Shown here: piece after piece, positions 8,640-17,101 of the stretch | Numbering within the stretch: position 1 is the stretch's first letter | Layout: each line of letters starts with the position of its first letter | NCBI GenBank assembly: GCA_035556555.1 | Contig: DATMES010000046.1 | Coordinates: 1 to 64,000, forward strand | Length of the DNA: 64,000 bases | From: Frankiaceae bacterium | Lineage (GTDB): Bacteria > Actinomycetota > Actinomycetes > BP-191 | Direction: 5' to 3' | Notes under the pieces: generated by a model | Seen by the model: only the letters and a program-made list of their open reading frames with translations | What the model was told of the DNA's origin: nothing | The model's database searches: none | Made by a program: the position numbers and the translations under genes

Positions 8640-8658
8640 GCGAAGCACCTCGCGACGG

Positions 8659-9930
8659 TCATGTCAGGCTCCGTACCGCGCGCAGCGCGCCCACCGCGAG
8701 CGCGAACGCCGCCGTGACCAGGCCGCCGCAGAGGATCACGGCACGTGGTGACCCGTACAGGAGGGCGAGCGGCAGCAGCGCATAACCGACCGGCGCGAGC
8801 CCGAAGCTCGCCACCCAGTCGACACTGCTGACCCGGCCCAGCACCTCGCGCGGAACGTGTGCCTGCAGCGCCGAGCTCCACGCGACGTCGCCGACGGTCG
8901 TGGCCGCGCCCGCGACGAACGCCGCCGCCGTCATCCACACGACGTCCGGGTGGGCGACGGCGAGGGCGGCGTACGAGAGGCCGACGACGGCGAGCGCGGT
9001 CATGGCGACCCGCCCGCGCGGATGCGACCGGGCGACGTGCCGGTACGCGCCCGAGCCGCTGACGCCCCCGACCGCGGCGACGGTGAGGACGAGGCTGAAC
9101 TGCAGGGTCCCCGCGCGGCCATCGGGCGCGAGGAGCAACGGCAGAGCGAGGAAGAGCGGCGAGAACGTCGTGAGGACGGCGACCCCGAACGCCGCGATCG
9201 GCCATTCGAGGTCGCGGCGGGACCCGACGTAGCGCAGCCCGGCGACGAAGTCCGCCAAGGGGCCGCGGCGCGCCGAGCGGTCGGCCACGAGCTGGCCCGG
9301 CCACCGGCCGGACAGGCCGACGCAGGCGGCCGCGACGACGAACGTCGCGCCGTTCAGGGCGAACCCCCACGACGTCCCGAACGCCGCCACCAGCGCGCCG
9401 CCGGCGGGGACGCCGCCCAGCGAGGCGAGCCGCCGCCAGAGCGCACCGGCGCGCGCGGCGTCCGTGAGCTGGCCGGCAGGCACCAGCTCGGGCACCGCGG
9501 CCTGGTACGCGGGCTGGAACAGCCCCTGGCCGACGCCGAGCATGAGCGCGACGACGACGAGCGCCCACGGTGTGATGCGGCCGGTCGCGATGGCGACCGT
9601 CGCCGCGCACACGACGACGCCGCGGCCCGCGTCCGTGAGGAACATCACCCGTCGGGAGCCGGCCCGGTCTGCCAGCACCCCTCCGGCGAGGGCCGCCAGG
9701 ACGAGGGAGATCGACTGCGCGACGAGCACCGCGCTGAGCAGCCGGCCGCTTCCGGTGAGCCGCAGCGCCTCGATCGGCAGCGCGATGCGGAACGCGTAGT
9801 CGCCGAACTGGCTCAGCGTCTGACCGGTGAGGATCGCGACGAACGGGCGCTGGGTGCGCAACCTGCGGCGCTCGGGGCGACTCGTGTCGGCAACGCCGTC
9901 GCGCGGCCCCGCGGTCAGTGGCACGGTCAC
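8659..9930 (-). CDS. MFS transporter (probable exporter)
   Basis: 423-residue polytopic protein, about 12 hydrophobic segments, beginning with a polar N-terminus followed by PFVAILTGQTLSQFGDYAF, the typical start of DHA-like/enterobactin-exporter-type MFS proteins. The ADRAGSRRVMFLTD loop is the family's conserved 2-3 loop motif. The GTG at 9930 overlaps the TGA of the RRE-nucleotidyltransferase (GTGA), so export capacity is coupled to the modifying enzyme. In a biosynthetic operon this is the expected product efflux or self-immunity component. Much longer opening upstream is antisense-like and Arg-rich, so it was not used. Confidence 0.88.
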   Translation of the reverse strand: MTVPLTAGPRDGVADTSRPERRRLRTQRPFVAILTGQTLSQFGDYAFRIALPIEALRLTGSGRLLSAVLVAQSISLVLAALAGGVLADRAGSRRVMFLTDAGRGVVVCAATVAIATGRITPWALVVVALMLGVGQGLFQPAYQAAVPELVPAGQLTDAARAGALWRRLASLGGVPAGGALVAAFGTSWGFALNGATFVVAAACVGLSGRWPGQLVADRSARRGPLADFVAGLRYVGSRRDLEWPIAAFGVAVLTTFSPLFLALPLLLAPDGRAGTLQFSLVLTVAAVGGVSGSGAYRHVARSHPRGRVAMTALAVVGLSYAALAVAHPDVVWMTAAAFVAGAATTVGDVAWSSALQAHVPREVLGRVSSVDWVASFGLAPVGYALLPLALLYGSPRAVILCGGLVTAAFALAVGALRAVRSLT

Positions 9931-11018
9931 GGCTGCTCCAGGACGCCGCGCGCGACCATGTCGCCCACGACCGACCCGACGTACGCGGCATCGATCCCGT
10001 CCTCGCCGGGGAAGCGTGCGCGCACCGCCGTCGCGACGCTCTCCGGGTCGGCTCCGGAGTCCTCGGTGCACAGGGCCCAGATGGAGGCGTCGACGGCGTC
10101 ACATCCGATGCTGTGCCCGTCGAGGTTGACGACGTACTCCGACCCGAAGCGGCGGAGCCGCGCGAACGGCGAGCGGCGCGCCGACCCGGACAGGCTGCCG
10201 TACGGCAGCTCGAGCTCGATCTCGCAGGCCCGCGCCCTGATCTCCCGGATCCGCGACGTCAGCGCGGCCGCGATCGCCGCGGGACCGGCAGTGCCGGGGC
10301 GTACGACCGCCTGCGCCGACCAGTACAGGTCCGACCACTCGGGCGACCCCGCGCCGCGAAGGATGCGCTGACGCCACTTGAACAGCTTGGGGCTGGTGAC
10401 GCCCCGAGCGGCGAGGAACGCGTCGACGAGGGACTCGGTGGCGGCGCGCGTCATCAGCGTCGCGGTGTCGAGGTCGCCGCTCGCCAGTGCGCCGACCGCG
10501 TCATCGACGAATCCCTCGCACGCGTCGTGGGCCATGTGACGCATCGTGTCGGCGAACCGTGCGGGGTCGAGCTGTTCGACCCAGCGCGCGTGAATGTCGG
10601 CGCCCTGGATCGCGCGGGCCGCAAGAACACAATGAACGAGCTCGATCTCATGGCGCGTGAACGCCATGTAGAACTTCTCTTCGCGCACGTCGTACTTCGC
10701 GAACCGCTCGATCAGCTCCTCGACGTACGCCACCGTCCAGACCTCGTGGTCGACCCGGACTCCCGAGACGTGCGCGATGTCGACGACCGAGCCGGTCGCG
10801 ACGTCGAGCGACGCGCCCGCGATGACCTCGTCGGCGAACGTCACGATGTCCACGTCGCTGCGGCTGTTGCCGAGCCCTTCCACGAGCGAGCCCGTCACGA
10901 GGACGACCCGCGCCGAGGGCGGCAGCGTCAACGTGGCCAGGGCGGCGGTGGCGAAGGCCACCGCCTCGTCGGGCGTCAACGTGTGCGAAGCGGTCTGTGT
11001 CACGGGCTCCCCCGTCAT
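9927..11018 (-). CDS. Nucleotidyltransferase fused to a PqqD-like RiPP recognition element (RRE)
   Basis: 363 residues. Residues about 37-60 carry the pol-beta nucleotidyltransferase signature (VTGSLVEGLGNSRSDVDIV: GS at 43-44, DVD at 55-57), and the Asp in VRVDHEVW (90) may be the third metal ligand. A helical domain follows (about 150-270). The last 80 residues (about 285-363) look like a PqqD/RRE winged helix: ARLRRFGSEYVVNLDG (strands), HSIGCDAVDASIWALC (matching the PqqD pattern x-x-LN-x-x-A-x-x-I-x-x-LC), then a helix ending MVARGVLEQ. RREs bind the leader part of ribosomal precursor peptides. The gene directly follows the 17-codon ORF at 11066-11119. The RRE call is by eye and needs a profile search. 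Confidence 0.75.
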   Translation of the reverse strand: MTGEPVTQTASHTLTPDEAVAFATAALATLTLPPSARVVLVTGSLVEGLGNSRSDVDIVTFADEVIAGASLDVATGSVVDIAHVSGVRVDHEVWTVAYVEELIERFAKYDVREEKFYMAFTRHEIELVHCVLAARAIQGADIHARWVEQLDPARFADTMRHMAHDACEGFVDDAVGALASGDLDTATLMTRAATESLVDAFLAARGVTSPKLFKWRQRILRGAGSPEWSDLYWSAQAVVRPGTAGPAAIAAALTSRIREIRARACEIELELPYGSLSGSARRSPFARLRRFGSEYVVNLDGHSIGCDAVDASIWALCTEDSGADPESVATAVRARFPGEDGIDAAYVGSVVGDMVARGVLEQP

Positions 11019-11028
11019 CGGGCCGGCA

Positions 11029-11056
11029 GGTGGGGGCGCTGGTCGGCGCCCCCACC
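11029..11056 (-). terminator. Hairpin between the 17-codon ORF and the RRE-nucleotidyltransferase gene
   Basis: A perfect 11-bp GC stem (arms 11029-11039 and 11046-11056, six-base loop), nine bases after the short ORF stop and ten before the nucleotidyltransferase ATG. There is no T tract on the minus strand, so full termination is doubtful. Partial termination or mRNA 3'-end protection would raise the precursor-to-enzyme ratio, as is common between RiPP precursor and modification genes. It may also limit ribosome access to the ATG at 11018. Confidence 0.6.
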
Positions 11057-11065
11057 CGGTCGGGT

Positions 11066-11119
11066 CTACTGGGGCTCGACTGAGCCGGCCTTGACGGTCC
11101 GGACGCTACTGGTGCGCAT
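11066..11119 (-). CDS. 17-residue ORF, candidate RiPP precursor peptide
   Basis: Encodes MRTSSVRTVKAGSVEPQ, starting with ATG at 11119 and stopping with TAG. It is preceded by a near-ideal ribosome binding site (GGGGAGGTGAAC directly before the ATG), stronger than those of most long genes here. It is the first ORF of the minus-strand operon, and the next gene carries an RRE-like peptide-binding domain. A hairpin lies between the two. Interpretation: precursor peptide with an N-terminal recognition part and a C-terminal core (perhaps AGSVEPQ). The alternative is a regulatory leader peptide, but no run of repeated codons supports attenuation by amino-acid supply. Too short for ordinary gene finders. 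Confidence 0.6.
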   Translation of the reverse strand: MRTSSVRTVKAGSVEPQ

Positions 11120-11397
11120 GTTCACCTCCCCCTCGGTGGGGAGACGGCCGGCGATGTGCCGGAGGTCCCCTGCCGTGCCGGATCGGGTCCGGCCGCGTCA
11201 GTGTGGGCGCCTTATGGCGGACGCGTACGGAGAAAATGGAGTTTTCGGCGAACACCGCGATTTCGCCAGTGATGTGCAACCTCGGCGACACGGTCGAAAG
11301 TCCGATATCGGAACGTGCGCGCAGCCTGGCGTACGGGTGCTGCCGTTCACCCGTTCGGCCCAGCCTGAAAGGAGTGGTCACCGGGTACCCTCGGTAC
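11120..11397. promoter_or_regulatory. Divergent intergenic region upstream of the biosynthetic operon
   Basis: About 280 bases between the start of the minus-strand operon and the plus-strand conserved hypothetical. A comparatively A/T-richer stretch at about 11230-11310 (ggagaaaatggagttttcgg) is the likeliest promoter zone. A small palindromic motif (CCGGCGATGTGCCGG, 11149-11163) sits 30 bases upstream of the short ORF and could be an operator. No convincing -35/-10 pair or known operator was recognised. An open frame of the downstream gene also runs through this region but its sequence does not look coding. Confidence 0.35.
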
Positions 11398-12249
11398 GTG
11401 GCCGCCCATGTGACGCGAATGACGCTGAAGCGCTGTGCGCTGGCGGTCTCCGTGCTCATGGACATCGACGCGCAGCCCGACGACCGCGGCATCCTCGTCG
11501 ACGGCGTACCCCCCGTCCACGTGTCGTGGAAGGAGTGCCGGCGCGCGCTCGCCGGTGCCGACCCCGAGTCCGACGCGGGCCGCCGCCTGCTCGCCCGCTG
11601 GCTGCTGCGCCGCCGCTGGCTGGCCGACCACACGTACGACGACCTGGCCGAACGCGCCCGCCCCGTCGGCCTTCCGGTCGACCACGTCCTGCACCCCGGC
11701 CTCGACTGGGTACGCGAGCGGGTCATGGGCGACGCGCTCGACCTCGGCCTCGGCTTCGTCGGCATCCAGCCAGGCCAGCCGGACCGCGTGACGCTGATCC
11801 CGCAGACCGCCATCGACGCGGCGGGTCTGGCAGACGTCGCGGGCGCGTGGTGGCTGCGCGCCAGCAACTACCTCGAGCGCATGGGCGCGATGGCCGCCGA
11901 ACGCTTCTGGCGCGACAAGTCCGCGGTGCTACGCCCCATGGGCGACTGCGACGTCGTGACGCTGCTCGGCTCGTGGACGTTCCGCGCGGCGATCGCCGGC
12001 GAGGCGGGCGGCATGCGCCCGGTCGTCGTGCCGATGCGCACCCGCGGGTGGGCCGACATCAGCCGGATCGACCCGGCGTTCGGGCCCGCGGCCGCCGCCG
12101 CGACCGACTCGGTGGACCGCGGCTTCCCGCGCCCGCTGCTCGTCACGCCCGACGAGCTCGCGATGGTCCGCGCCGGCGGCGACATGACGCTCGCCGTCTC
12201 CGACCCCGCGCCGGAAGAGACCTGGCTCCAGCCCCTGCTCTATCGCTGA
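11398..12249 (+). CDS. Conserved hypothetical protein
   Basis: 283 residues if started at the GTG at 11398; ATGs at 11419 and 11458 are alternatives, and the frame stays open back to 11203. No catalytic family was recognised. The sequence is soluble, rich in Arg and Trp, with notable segments DYERVRERVMGDALDLGLGFVG-like (actually DWVRERVMGDALDLGLGF) and LYR at the end. It has no signal peptide or membrane helix after the likely start. It reads away from the biosynthetic operon and is separated from the next gene by 44 bases, so it may be co-transcribed with the GH15-like gene. Function unknown. Confidence 0.65.
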   Translation: MAAHVTRMTLKRCALAVSVLMDIDAQPDDRGILVDGVPPVHVSWKECRRALAGADPESDAGRRLLARWLLRRRWLADHTYDDLAERARPVGLPVDHVLHPGLDWVRERVMGDALDLGLGFVGIQPGQPDRVTLIPQTAIDAAGLADVAGAWWLRASNYLERMGAMAAERFWRDKSAVLRPMGDCDVVTLLGSWTFRAAIAGEAGGMRPVVVPMRTRGWADISRIDPAFGPAAAAATDSVDRGFPRPLLVTPDELAMVRAGGDMTLAVSDPAPEETWLQPLLYR

Positions 12250-12293
12250 AAACCGGTCTCGTACGCCGCTCCGTCCTGCGAGGCTCGGAAGCG

Positions 12294-13439
12294 ATGCCCC
12301 GTACGGTCGCCCTCGCGCTCCCGCTCACGTTGCTCGCGCTCGCCGCGGGCGGGTCCGCCGCGCCCCTCGACACGTACCCCCTGATGGCCGCCGGGCCGCG
12401 CGCGACGTCGCCCGCGGACGAGATCGAGCAGCTGACCTGGCTGGTCTCCGGCACCCTGCCGACGGGCCGTTACGCCGACCTCGCGCGCACCGCCCTGCTC
12501 GACGTACGCCGCCTCACCGACCGGGGCGCGGCGGTCGCCGCCCACGCGCCGTACTGGCGGTACGTGTGGCCGAGGGACGCGTCGTTCGTCGCGGTGGCGT
12601 ACGCCCGCACCGGCCACCTCGCCGACGCCCGCGCCGTCCTCGACTTCCTCCAGGAGGTGCAGGGCGAGGACGGGTCGTTCCACGCCCGCTACCTGCCGGA
12701 CGGGTCGGGCCCGCCGGACGCGCGCGGCCTCCAGGAGGACGGCCCTGGCTGGGCGCTCTGGGCGCTCGCGGAGGTGTTCGACCGTGACGCCGCCTCCGCC
12801 GGCAGGTACGCCACGCTGCTCGACCGGTCCGCGCGACGGCTGGAGTCCCGCGCGGGCCTGCCGCCGCCGTCCAGCGACTACTGGGAGGTCCGCGAACGCC
12901 GCCTCACGCTCGGCATCGCCGCCCCCACCTTGGCCGGCCTCGACGCCGCCGCGCACGTCTACGCGATGACCGGGCACGGCGCCCGCGCCGAGGAGGTACG
13001 CCACGCCGCCGACCGCACCGCGACCGCCATCGAGCGGGTGTACGGCCCCCGCTACCCGCGGCACCTGGGCGGCGAGGAGGTGGACGCGGCGGTGACGTTC
13101 CTGCTGCCGCCGTTCCAGCGCCGTACGGTCGCCGGCGCGGCCGAGGCCGCGCACCACGCGCCGAAGCGGATGCGCCGCACGGCCGGCGGTGTCGCGCCGG
13201 GCGAGGGGTGGAAGCAGGACGGCGTGTCGTGGACGCCTGAGACGGCGCTGTTCGCGCTCGTCGCGGCGACGGCCGGCGACGACAAGCGCGCGCGGCACTG
13301 GCTCGACTGGCTGGCGCGGCACCGTACGGACGACGGCTCGCTGCCGGAGAAGGTGACGTACGACGGCGAGCCGGCCGGCCCCGCGCCGCTGGCGTGGACG
13401 TCGGCGCTGGTGGTGCTCACGACGCTGGCGCTGTCCTGA
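12294..13439 (+). CDS. Secreted GH15/glucoamylase-like glycoside hydrolase
   Basis: 381 residues with a clear Sec signal (MPRTVALALPLTLLALAAGGSAA). The mature part shows the alpha/alpha-toroid features of the glucoamylase family: YWRYVWPRDASFVAVAYARTG, EDGSFHARYLPDGS, LQEDGPGWALWAL and GWKQDGVSWTPETALFALV. GH15 enzymes hydrolyse terminal alpha-glucosidic bonds and need two carboxylates; Asp/Glu candidates exist but were not assigned. At about 360 mature residues it is shorter than bacterial glucoamylases with an N-terminal beta domain, which is absent. Start ATG chosen because the signal peptide begins there. Its 3' end overlaps the converging membrane-protein gene by 23 bases. Confidence 0.78.
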   Translation: MPRTVALALPLTLLALAAGGSAAPLDTYPLMAAGPRATSPADEIEQLTWLVSGTLPTGRYADLARTALLDVRRLTDRGAAVAAHAPYWRYVWPRDASFVAVAYARTGHLADARAVLDFLQEVQGEDGSFHARYLPDGSGPPDARGLQEDGPGWALWALAEVFDRDAASAGRYATLLDRSARRLESRAGLPPPSSDYWEVRERRLTLGIAAPTLAGLDAAAHVYAMTGHGARAEEVRHAADRTATAIERVYGPRYPRHLGGEEVDAAVTFLLPPFQRRTVAGAAEAAHHAPKRMRRTAGGVAPGEGWKQDGVSWTPETALFALVAATAGDDKRARHWLDWLARHRTDDGSLPEKVTYDGEPAGPAPLAWTSALVVLTTLALS

Positions 13440-14232
13440 GCCGCTGGTACTCCGCCTCCAGCCGGAGGGCCACGTCCTCCAGCGGCTTGAGCGACACGTC
13501 CGCCGCGCCCTCCTCGCCCTTGACGTAGCCGAACGGGTCGTCGAGGTCGCGCACCAGGAGGAACAGGTACGTCATCAGCAGCCCGATGACGCCCGTGAAG
13601 AACAGCGACTCCGCGAGGTCGCCGATGTTCGACAGCAGCAGGCCGATGACGAGCAGCGTGCCGGTCAGCTCGGCGATGGCGTACCCCGCGGCGACGAACG
13701 AGGTCGTACGGATCGCGTCGATGCGGATCAGCGTGCGGCGGATCGTGTGCTGCTCGGACTTGAGCCTCGTGACGTAGCCGGGCAGGGCGAGCGGCGAGAA
13801 CACGGCGAACGGCTCGTTCAGCGCGCGCACCTCGCCCAGCACCGAGCCGAACTCGCGCTGGTGGTAGAGCCACTCGCGGATCGACCGGGCGAGCGTACGC
13901 AGCCGCGCCAGCGTCTCGACGGCCGCCGGCTCACCCTTGTCGGCGTGGATGAGCAGGCACTCGTCGGCGATCGTGTCGAGGGCGGCCGCCAGCTCGCCGG
14001 GGAGGCGTTCGGCCTCCTTGTAGTCCGCGGCGGTGCCGGCGAGCAGGAAGCCGAGCAGGAACACCGTCGCCGCGACGAGGCCCGACAGCAGCGGGTTGGC
14101 CTCGAGCGGCTGGATGTCCAGCCTGTGGAGGACGAGCTTGAGGAGGACGAACACCGCCACCCACGGGAGGCTCTCGACGGCGAGGCGGGGGACGGCGAGG
14201 AGGCGGGCGTACGCGCGGCGGCGGCGGGGCAT
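13417..14232 (-). CDS. Membrane protein, bestrophin/DUF4239-like
   Basis: 271 residues. Two hydrophobic helices near the N-terminus (SLPWVAVFVLLKLVLH; LLSGLVAATVFLLGFLLAG) are followed by a soluble helical part containing DYKEAERLPGELAAALDTI. Two more helices come late (ELTGTLLVIGLLLSNIG; FFTGVIGLLMTYLFLLV) and then a charged C-terminus. This 2 + 2 layout with a polar helix just after the second segment resembles bestrophin-like (DUF4239) channel proteins, but the match is only by topology. ATG 14232 is preferred over the TTG at 14268. No functional partner is evident next to it. Confidence 0.65.
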   Translation of the reverse strand: MPRRRRAYARLLAVPRLAVESLPWVAVFVLLKLVLHRLDIQPLEANPLLSGLVAATVFLLGFLLAGTAADYKEAERLPGELAAALDTIADECLLIHADKGEPAAVETLARLRTLARSIREWLYHQREFGSVLGEVRALNEPFAVFSPLALPGYVTRLKSEQHTIRRTLIRIDAIRTTSFVAAGYAIAELTGTLLVIGLLLSNIGDLAESLFFTGVIGLLMTYLFLLVRDLDDPFGYVKGEEGAADVSLKPLEDVALRLEAEYQRLRTAPAS

Positions 14233-14314
14233 GGCGCGCAGTGTCCCGGACGCCGCGATCGTGGACAAACGCCGCTATCGTGGCGTTCCCCCTCATGATC
14301 GGAGCCCCCTCACC

Positions 14315-14692
14315 ATGCGCCTGCTCGTCGCCGCGGCCCTCGCCGCCACGCTCGTCCCCCTCACCGCCGCCGACGCGTCCTGCTCGCTGGGGCAGCTCGG
14401 CACGAACCCGTGGCAGTGCGGCCCCGACGTCCCCGAGGACGAGCGCGACGCGCACACCGCGGTCCCCTGCGCGGTCGCCGGCGGCACGCTGACCGCGGCC
14501 GCCTACGTGCCGTACGCCATCGACGTCACGATCGAGTGCCGCCTCGGCGCGGTCGTCGTCGACGAGTCGCACGAAGGCCCCGTCGGCTACGTCACCCCGT
14601 GGCGTACGGGCTCGTACGACGGCCCCGTCTGCACCACCGTCTCGTGGTGGTACCCGGACTACACGCAGGGCAGCGCGACGTACGGCTGCTAG
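14315..14692 (+). CDS. Small secreted Cys-rich protein, paralogue of the next gene
   Basis: 125 residues with a signal peptide (MRLLVAAALAATLVPLTAADA). The mature protein has six Cys spread through about 105 residues, consistent with disulfides after export. Its end, PVCTTVSWWYPDYTQGSATY followed by Gly-Cys, matches [20 protein letters not shown] and Asn-Cys of the next gene, so the two are tandem paralogues. The pair also shares NPWQCGP/NPFTCGP near the N-terminus. The family was not recognised and function is unknown. Probably a beta-rich extracellular domain. Confidence 0.7.
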   Translation: MRLLVAAALAATLVPLTAADASCSLGQLGTNPWQCGPDVPEDERDAHTAVPCAVAGGTLTAAAYVPYAIDVTIECRLGAVVVDESHEGPVGYVTPWRTGSYDGPVCTTVSWWYPDYTQGSATYGC

Positions 14693-14724
14693 CGCCGTCA
14701 GACAGGGCGTCGAAGGGGGACGTG

Positions 14725-15096
14725 ATGCGTTCTGTCCTGGCCGCCGTGGTGGCGGTGTCGTCGTGTCTTGCCGGGCCGGCCGGTGCCTGCTCGCCGAACG
14801 TGAATCCGTTCACCTGCGGACCCAACCCGCCCGCCAACCTGGACGGCTGGCACGTGGCCGTGGCGTGCCAGTACGAGGACGGCAGGGTGACCGGCGGGTC
14901 CGCCGTCGTGCCGCACGCCGCGACGGTCACGGTGCGGTGCACCGTGGGCGGCCGCGAGGTGTCGGCGACGGCGATGGGCCCGGTGGCCGTGCTCGCGCCG
15001 GTCACCGTGGCGGCACCGCCAGGGGCGGTGCCGTGCACCACCGTGTCGTGGGCCTACCCGAGCAACCGGATCGGCACGGCGTCCTTCAACTGCTAG
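14725..15096 (+). CDS. Small secreted Cys-rich protein (second paralogue)
   Basis: 123 residues with signal peptide [20 protein letters not shown] followed by mature sequence starting near [13 protein letters not shown]. It shares the six-Cys plan and the C-terminal VSWxYP motif with the gene 32 bases upstream, so the pair arose by tandem duplication and is probably one transcript. A GAAGGGGGA ribosome binding site precedes the ATG. Its stop overlaps the converging dxs gene by four bases. Function unknown; no enzymatic motif is visible. Confidence 0.7.
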   Translation: MRSVLAAVVAVSSCLAGPAGACSPNVNPFTCGPNPPANLDGWHVAVACQYEDGRVTGGSAVVPHAATVTVRCTVGGREVSATAMGPVAVLAPVTVAAPPGAVPCTTVSWAYPSNRIGTASFNC

Positions 15097-16961
15097 GAGA
15101 CCGACTCGTACGCCGCGTGGGCCTCGGCGATCGCGCGCGCCACGTCCTTGGCGCCGAGGCCCTGCGCGGTGAGGATCGCGTCGCGCTTGCCCTGCTCGAG
15201 GAACTCCTGCGCGATCCCGAACACCTGCACGGGCACGTGGACGCCGGCGTCGGAGAGCGCGAGCTGCACGGCGGCACCGACGCCGCCGACGCGGCCGTTG
15301 TCCTCGATGGTGACGACGCGGCGGTGTGACCGGGCGAGCGTGACGAGACCGGGGTTGACCGGCTTGACCCAGCGCGGGTCCACGACGGTCGCCTCGATCC
15401 CCTGCTCGGCGAGCCGCGCGGCGGCGTCCAGCGCGACGCGCGCCATCGGCCCGACCGCGACGACGAGCACGTCGGTCCCTGCGCGCAGGACGTCCATGCC
15501 GTCGCGGGTGCCGACGACGGGCAGGTCGTCGCCGACCGCGCCCTTCGGGAACCGTACGATCGCCGGCCCGTCGAGCGTCAGCGACTCGCGCAGCAGCGCC
15601 CGCAGCGTCGCGGCGTCGCGCGGGGCGGCGATCGACAGGCCGGGTACGAGCTGCATCGACGACAGGTCCCACATGCCGTTGTGGCTCGGCCCGTCCTCAC
15701 CGGTCACGCCCGCGCGGTCGAGCACGATCGTCACCGGGAGGCCGTGCAGCGCGACGTCCATGAGCACCTGGTCGAACGCCCTGTTGAGGAACGTCGCGTA
15801 GACGCAGACCACCGGCCGAAGCCCGCCCATGGCGAGGCCGGCGGCTGACGTGACGGCGTGCTGCTCGGCGATGCCGACGTCGTAGATCCGGTCGGGGTAC
15901 GCCTCCGCGAACGCGCTCAGCCCCACCGGCTGCAGCATCGCCGCCGTGATCGCGACGACGTCCGGGCGCTCGGCGCCGATCCGCACGATCTCGTCGGAGA
16001 AGACGTTCGTCCACGACGGCGCGACGGCCGACAGCGGCTGCCCGGTGACGGGGTCGATGACGCTGACGGCGTGCAGGCAGTCGGCCTCGTCGTCCTCGGC
16101 CGGCTGGTACCCGAAGCCCTTGCGCGTGATGCAGTGCACGATCACGGGGCCGCCGAAGTCGCGGGCCTTGCGCAGGGCGTTCTCGACGGCGCCGATGTCG
16201 TGGCCGTCGATCGGGCCGACGTACTTCAGCCCGAGGTCCTCGAACAGCACCTGCGGCGTGATGACGTCCTTGAGGCTGTCCTTGAGGCGGTGGAGGACGT
16301 CGTAGAGCGGCGGGCCGACGAGCGGCGTGTGCGCCAGCGTCTTCTTGACCGTGTCGAGAACGGACTCGTACCCCTGGGTCATCCGCAGCGCGGCGAGGTG
16401 CTGCTGGAGGCCGCCGATGGTGGGGGCGTATGAGCGGCCGTTGTCGTTGACGACGATGACGATGGGGCGGTTGGCCGACGCGATGGTGTTGAGCGCCTCC
16501 CAGGCCATGCCGCCGGTCAGCGAGCCGTCGCCGACGACCGCGACGACCGAGCGCTTCTCGCCGCGGAGGGCGTACGCCTTGGCGAGGCCGTCGGCGTACG
16601 ACAGCGCGGTCGACGCGTGAGAGTTCTCGATGACGTCGTGCTCGGACTCGGCGCGGCTCGGGTAGCCGGAGAGGCCGCCGGGCTGGCGCAGCGTCGCGAA
16701 GCCGGCCTGGCGGCCGGTGAGGATCTTGTGGACGTACGCCTGGTGGCCGGTGTCCCAGAGGACGCGGTCGACCGGCGAGTCGAACACGCGATGCAACGCG
16801 ATCGTCAGCTCGACGACGCCGAGACTCGGGCCGAGGTGGCCTCCCGTACGGGAGACCGCCTGCACCATGAAGTCGCGGATCTCGACCGCGAGCGCGGGCA
16901 GGTCCTTGGCGTCGAGCCTCTTCAGGTCGTCCGGAGTGCTCACGGACTCCAGCAACGTCAC
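15093..16961 (-). CDS. dxs: 1-deoxy-D-xylulose-5-phosphate synthase
   Basis: 622 residues, normal length for DXS, which condenses pyruvate and glyceraldehyde 3-phosphate with thiamine diphosphate at the start of the non-mevalonate isoprenoid pathway. Diagnostic segments are in order: [13 protein letters not shown], the ThDP/Mg motif [15 protein letters not shown], the linker [14 protein letters not shown], the pyrimidine-domain [15 protein letters not shown] with its catalytic Glu, and [17 protein letters not shown]. It opens a block whose order (dxs, RNA methyltransferase, APC permease, two TrkA, OB-fold, hydrolase, DUF3710, dut) matches the mycobacterial dxs1-dut region as I remember it, supporting an orthologous housekeeping role. 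Confidence 0.97.
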   Translation of the reverse strand: MTLLESVSTPDDLKRLDAKDLPALAVEIRDFMVQAVSRTGGHLGPSLGVVELTIALHRVFDSPVDRVLWDTGHQAYVHKILTGRQAGFATLRQPGGLSGYPSRAESEHDVIENSHASTALSYADGLAKAYALRGEKRSVVAVVGDGSLTGGMAWEALNTIASANRPIVIVVNDNGRSYAPTIGGLQQHLAALRMTQGYESVLDTVKKTLAHTPLVGPPLYDVLHRLKDSLKDVITPQVLFEDLGLKYVGPIDGHDIGAVENALRKARDFGGPVIVHCITRKGFGYQPAEDDEADCLHAVSVIDPVTGQPLSAVAPSWTNVFSDEIVRIGAERPDVVAITAAMLQPVGLSAFAEAYPDRIYDVGIAEQHAVTSAAGLAMGGLRPVVCVYATFLNRAFDQVLMDVALHGLPVTIVLDRAGVTGEDGPSHNGMWDLSSMQLVPGLSIAAPRDAATLRALLRESLTLDGPAIVRFPKGAVGDDLPVVGTRDGMDVLRAGTDVLVVAVGPMARVALDAAARLAEQGIEATVVDPRWVKPVNPGLVTLARSHRRVVTIEDNGRVGGVGAAVQLALSDAGVHVPVQVFGIAQEFLEQGKRDAILTAQGLGAKDVARAIAEAHAAYESVS

Positions 16962-17022
16962 GCGGCGAGTCTATGCGCGCGTGGGCGGACCGGCGCGGCG
17001 ACCGCCCGGCGGGCGGCCGGCC

Positions 17023-17101
17023 CGGAGGTTACTGGTGAGTAGCGACTGCGGCCGAGCACGAACTGGTGACCTACGACGTCGCTACTCACCAGTAACCTCC
17101 G
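17023..17101. repeat. Palindromic repeat family 1, copy 1
   Basis: Perfect 24-base terminal inverted repeats (17023-17046 and 17078-17101) around a conserved middle. The arm core is GGTTACTGGTGAGTAGCGAC. The asymmetric middle (CCGAGCACGAACTGGTGA) shows that this copy is inverted relative to copies at 27631, 45227 and 54852. It lies between the start of dxs and the end of the lipoprotein gene, both on the minus strand, so it could serve as a transcript terminator. Confidence 0.85.

Noticed and set aside
11203-11397. N-terminal extension of the conserved hypothetical gene back to 11203
   Set aside because: The extra 65 residues lack family-like character and would cover the divergent promoter region; a start at or after 11398 is more likely.
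9918-12293. Plus-strand open frame running from the nucleotidyltransferase region into the GH15-like gene
   Set aside because: Only the part from 12294 has a signal peptide and family motifs; the rest is antisense or out-of-frame to real genes.
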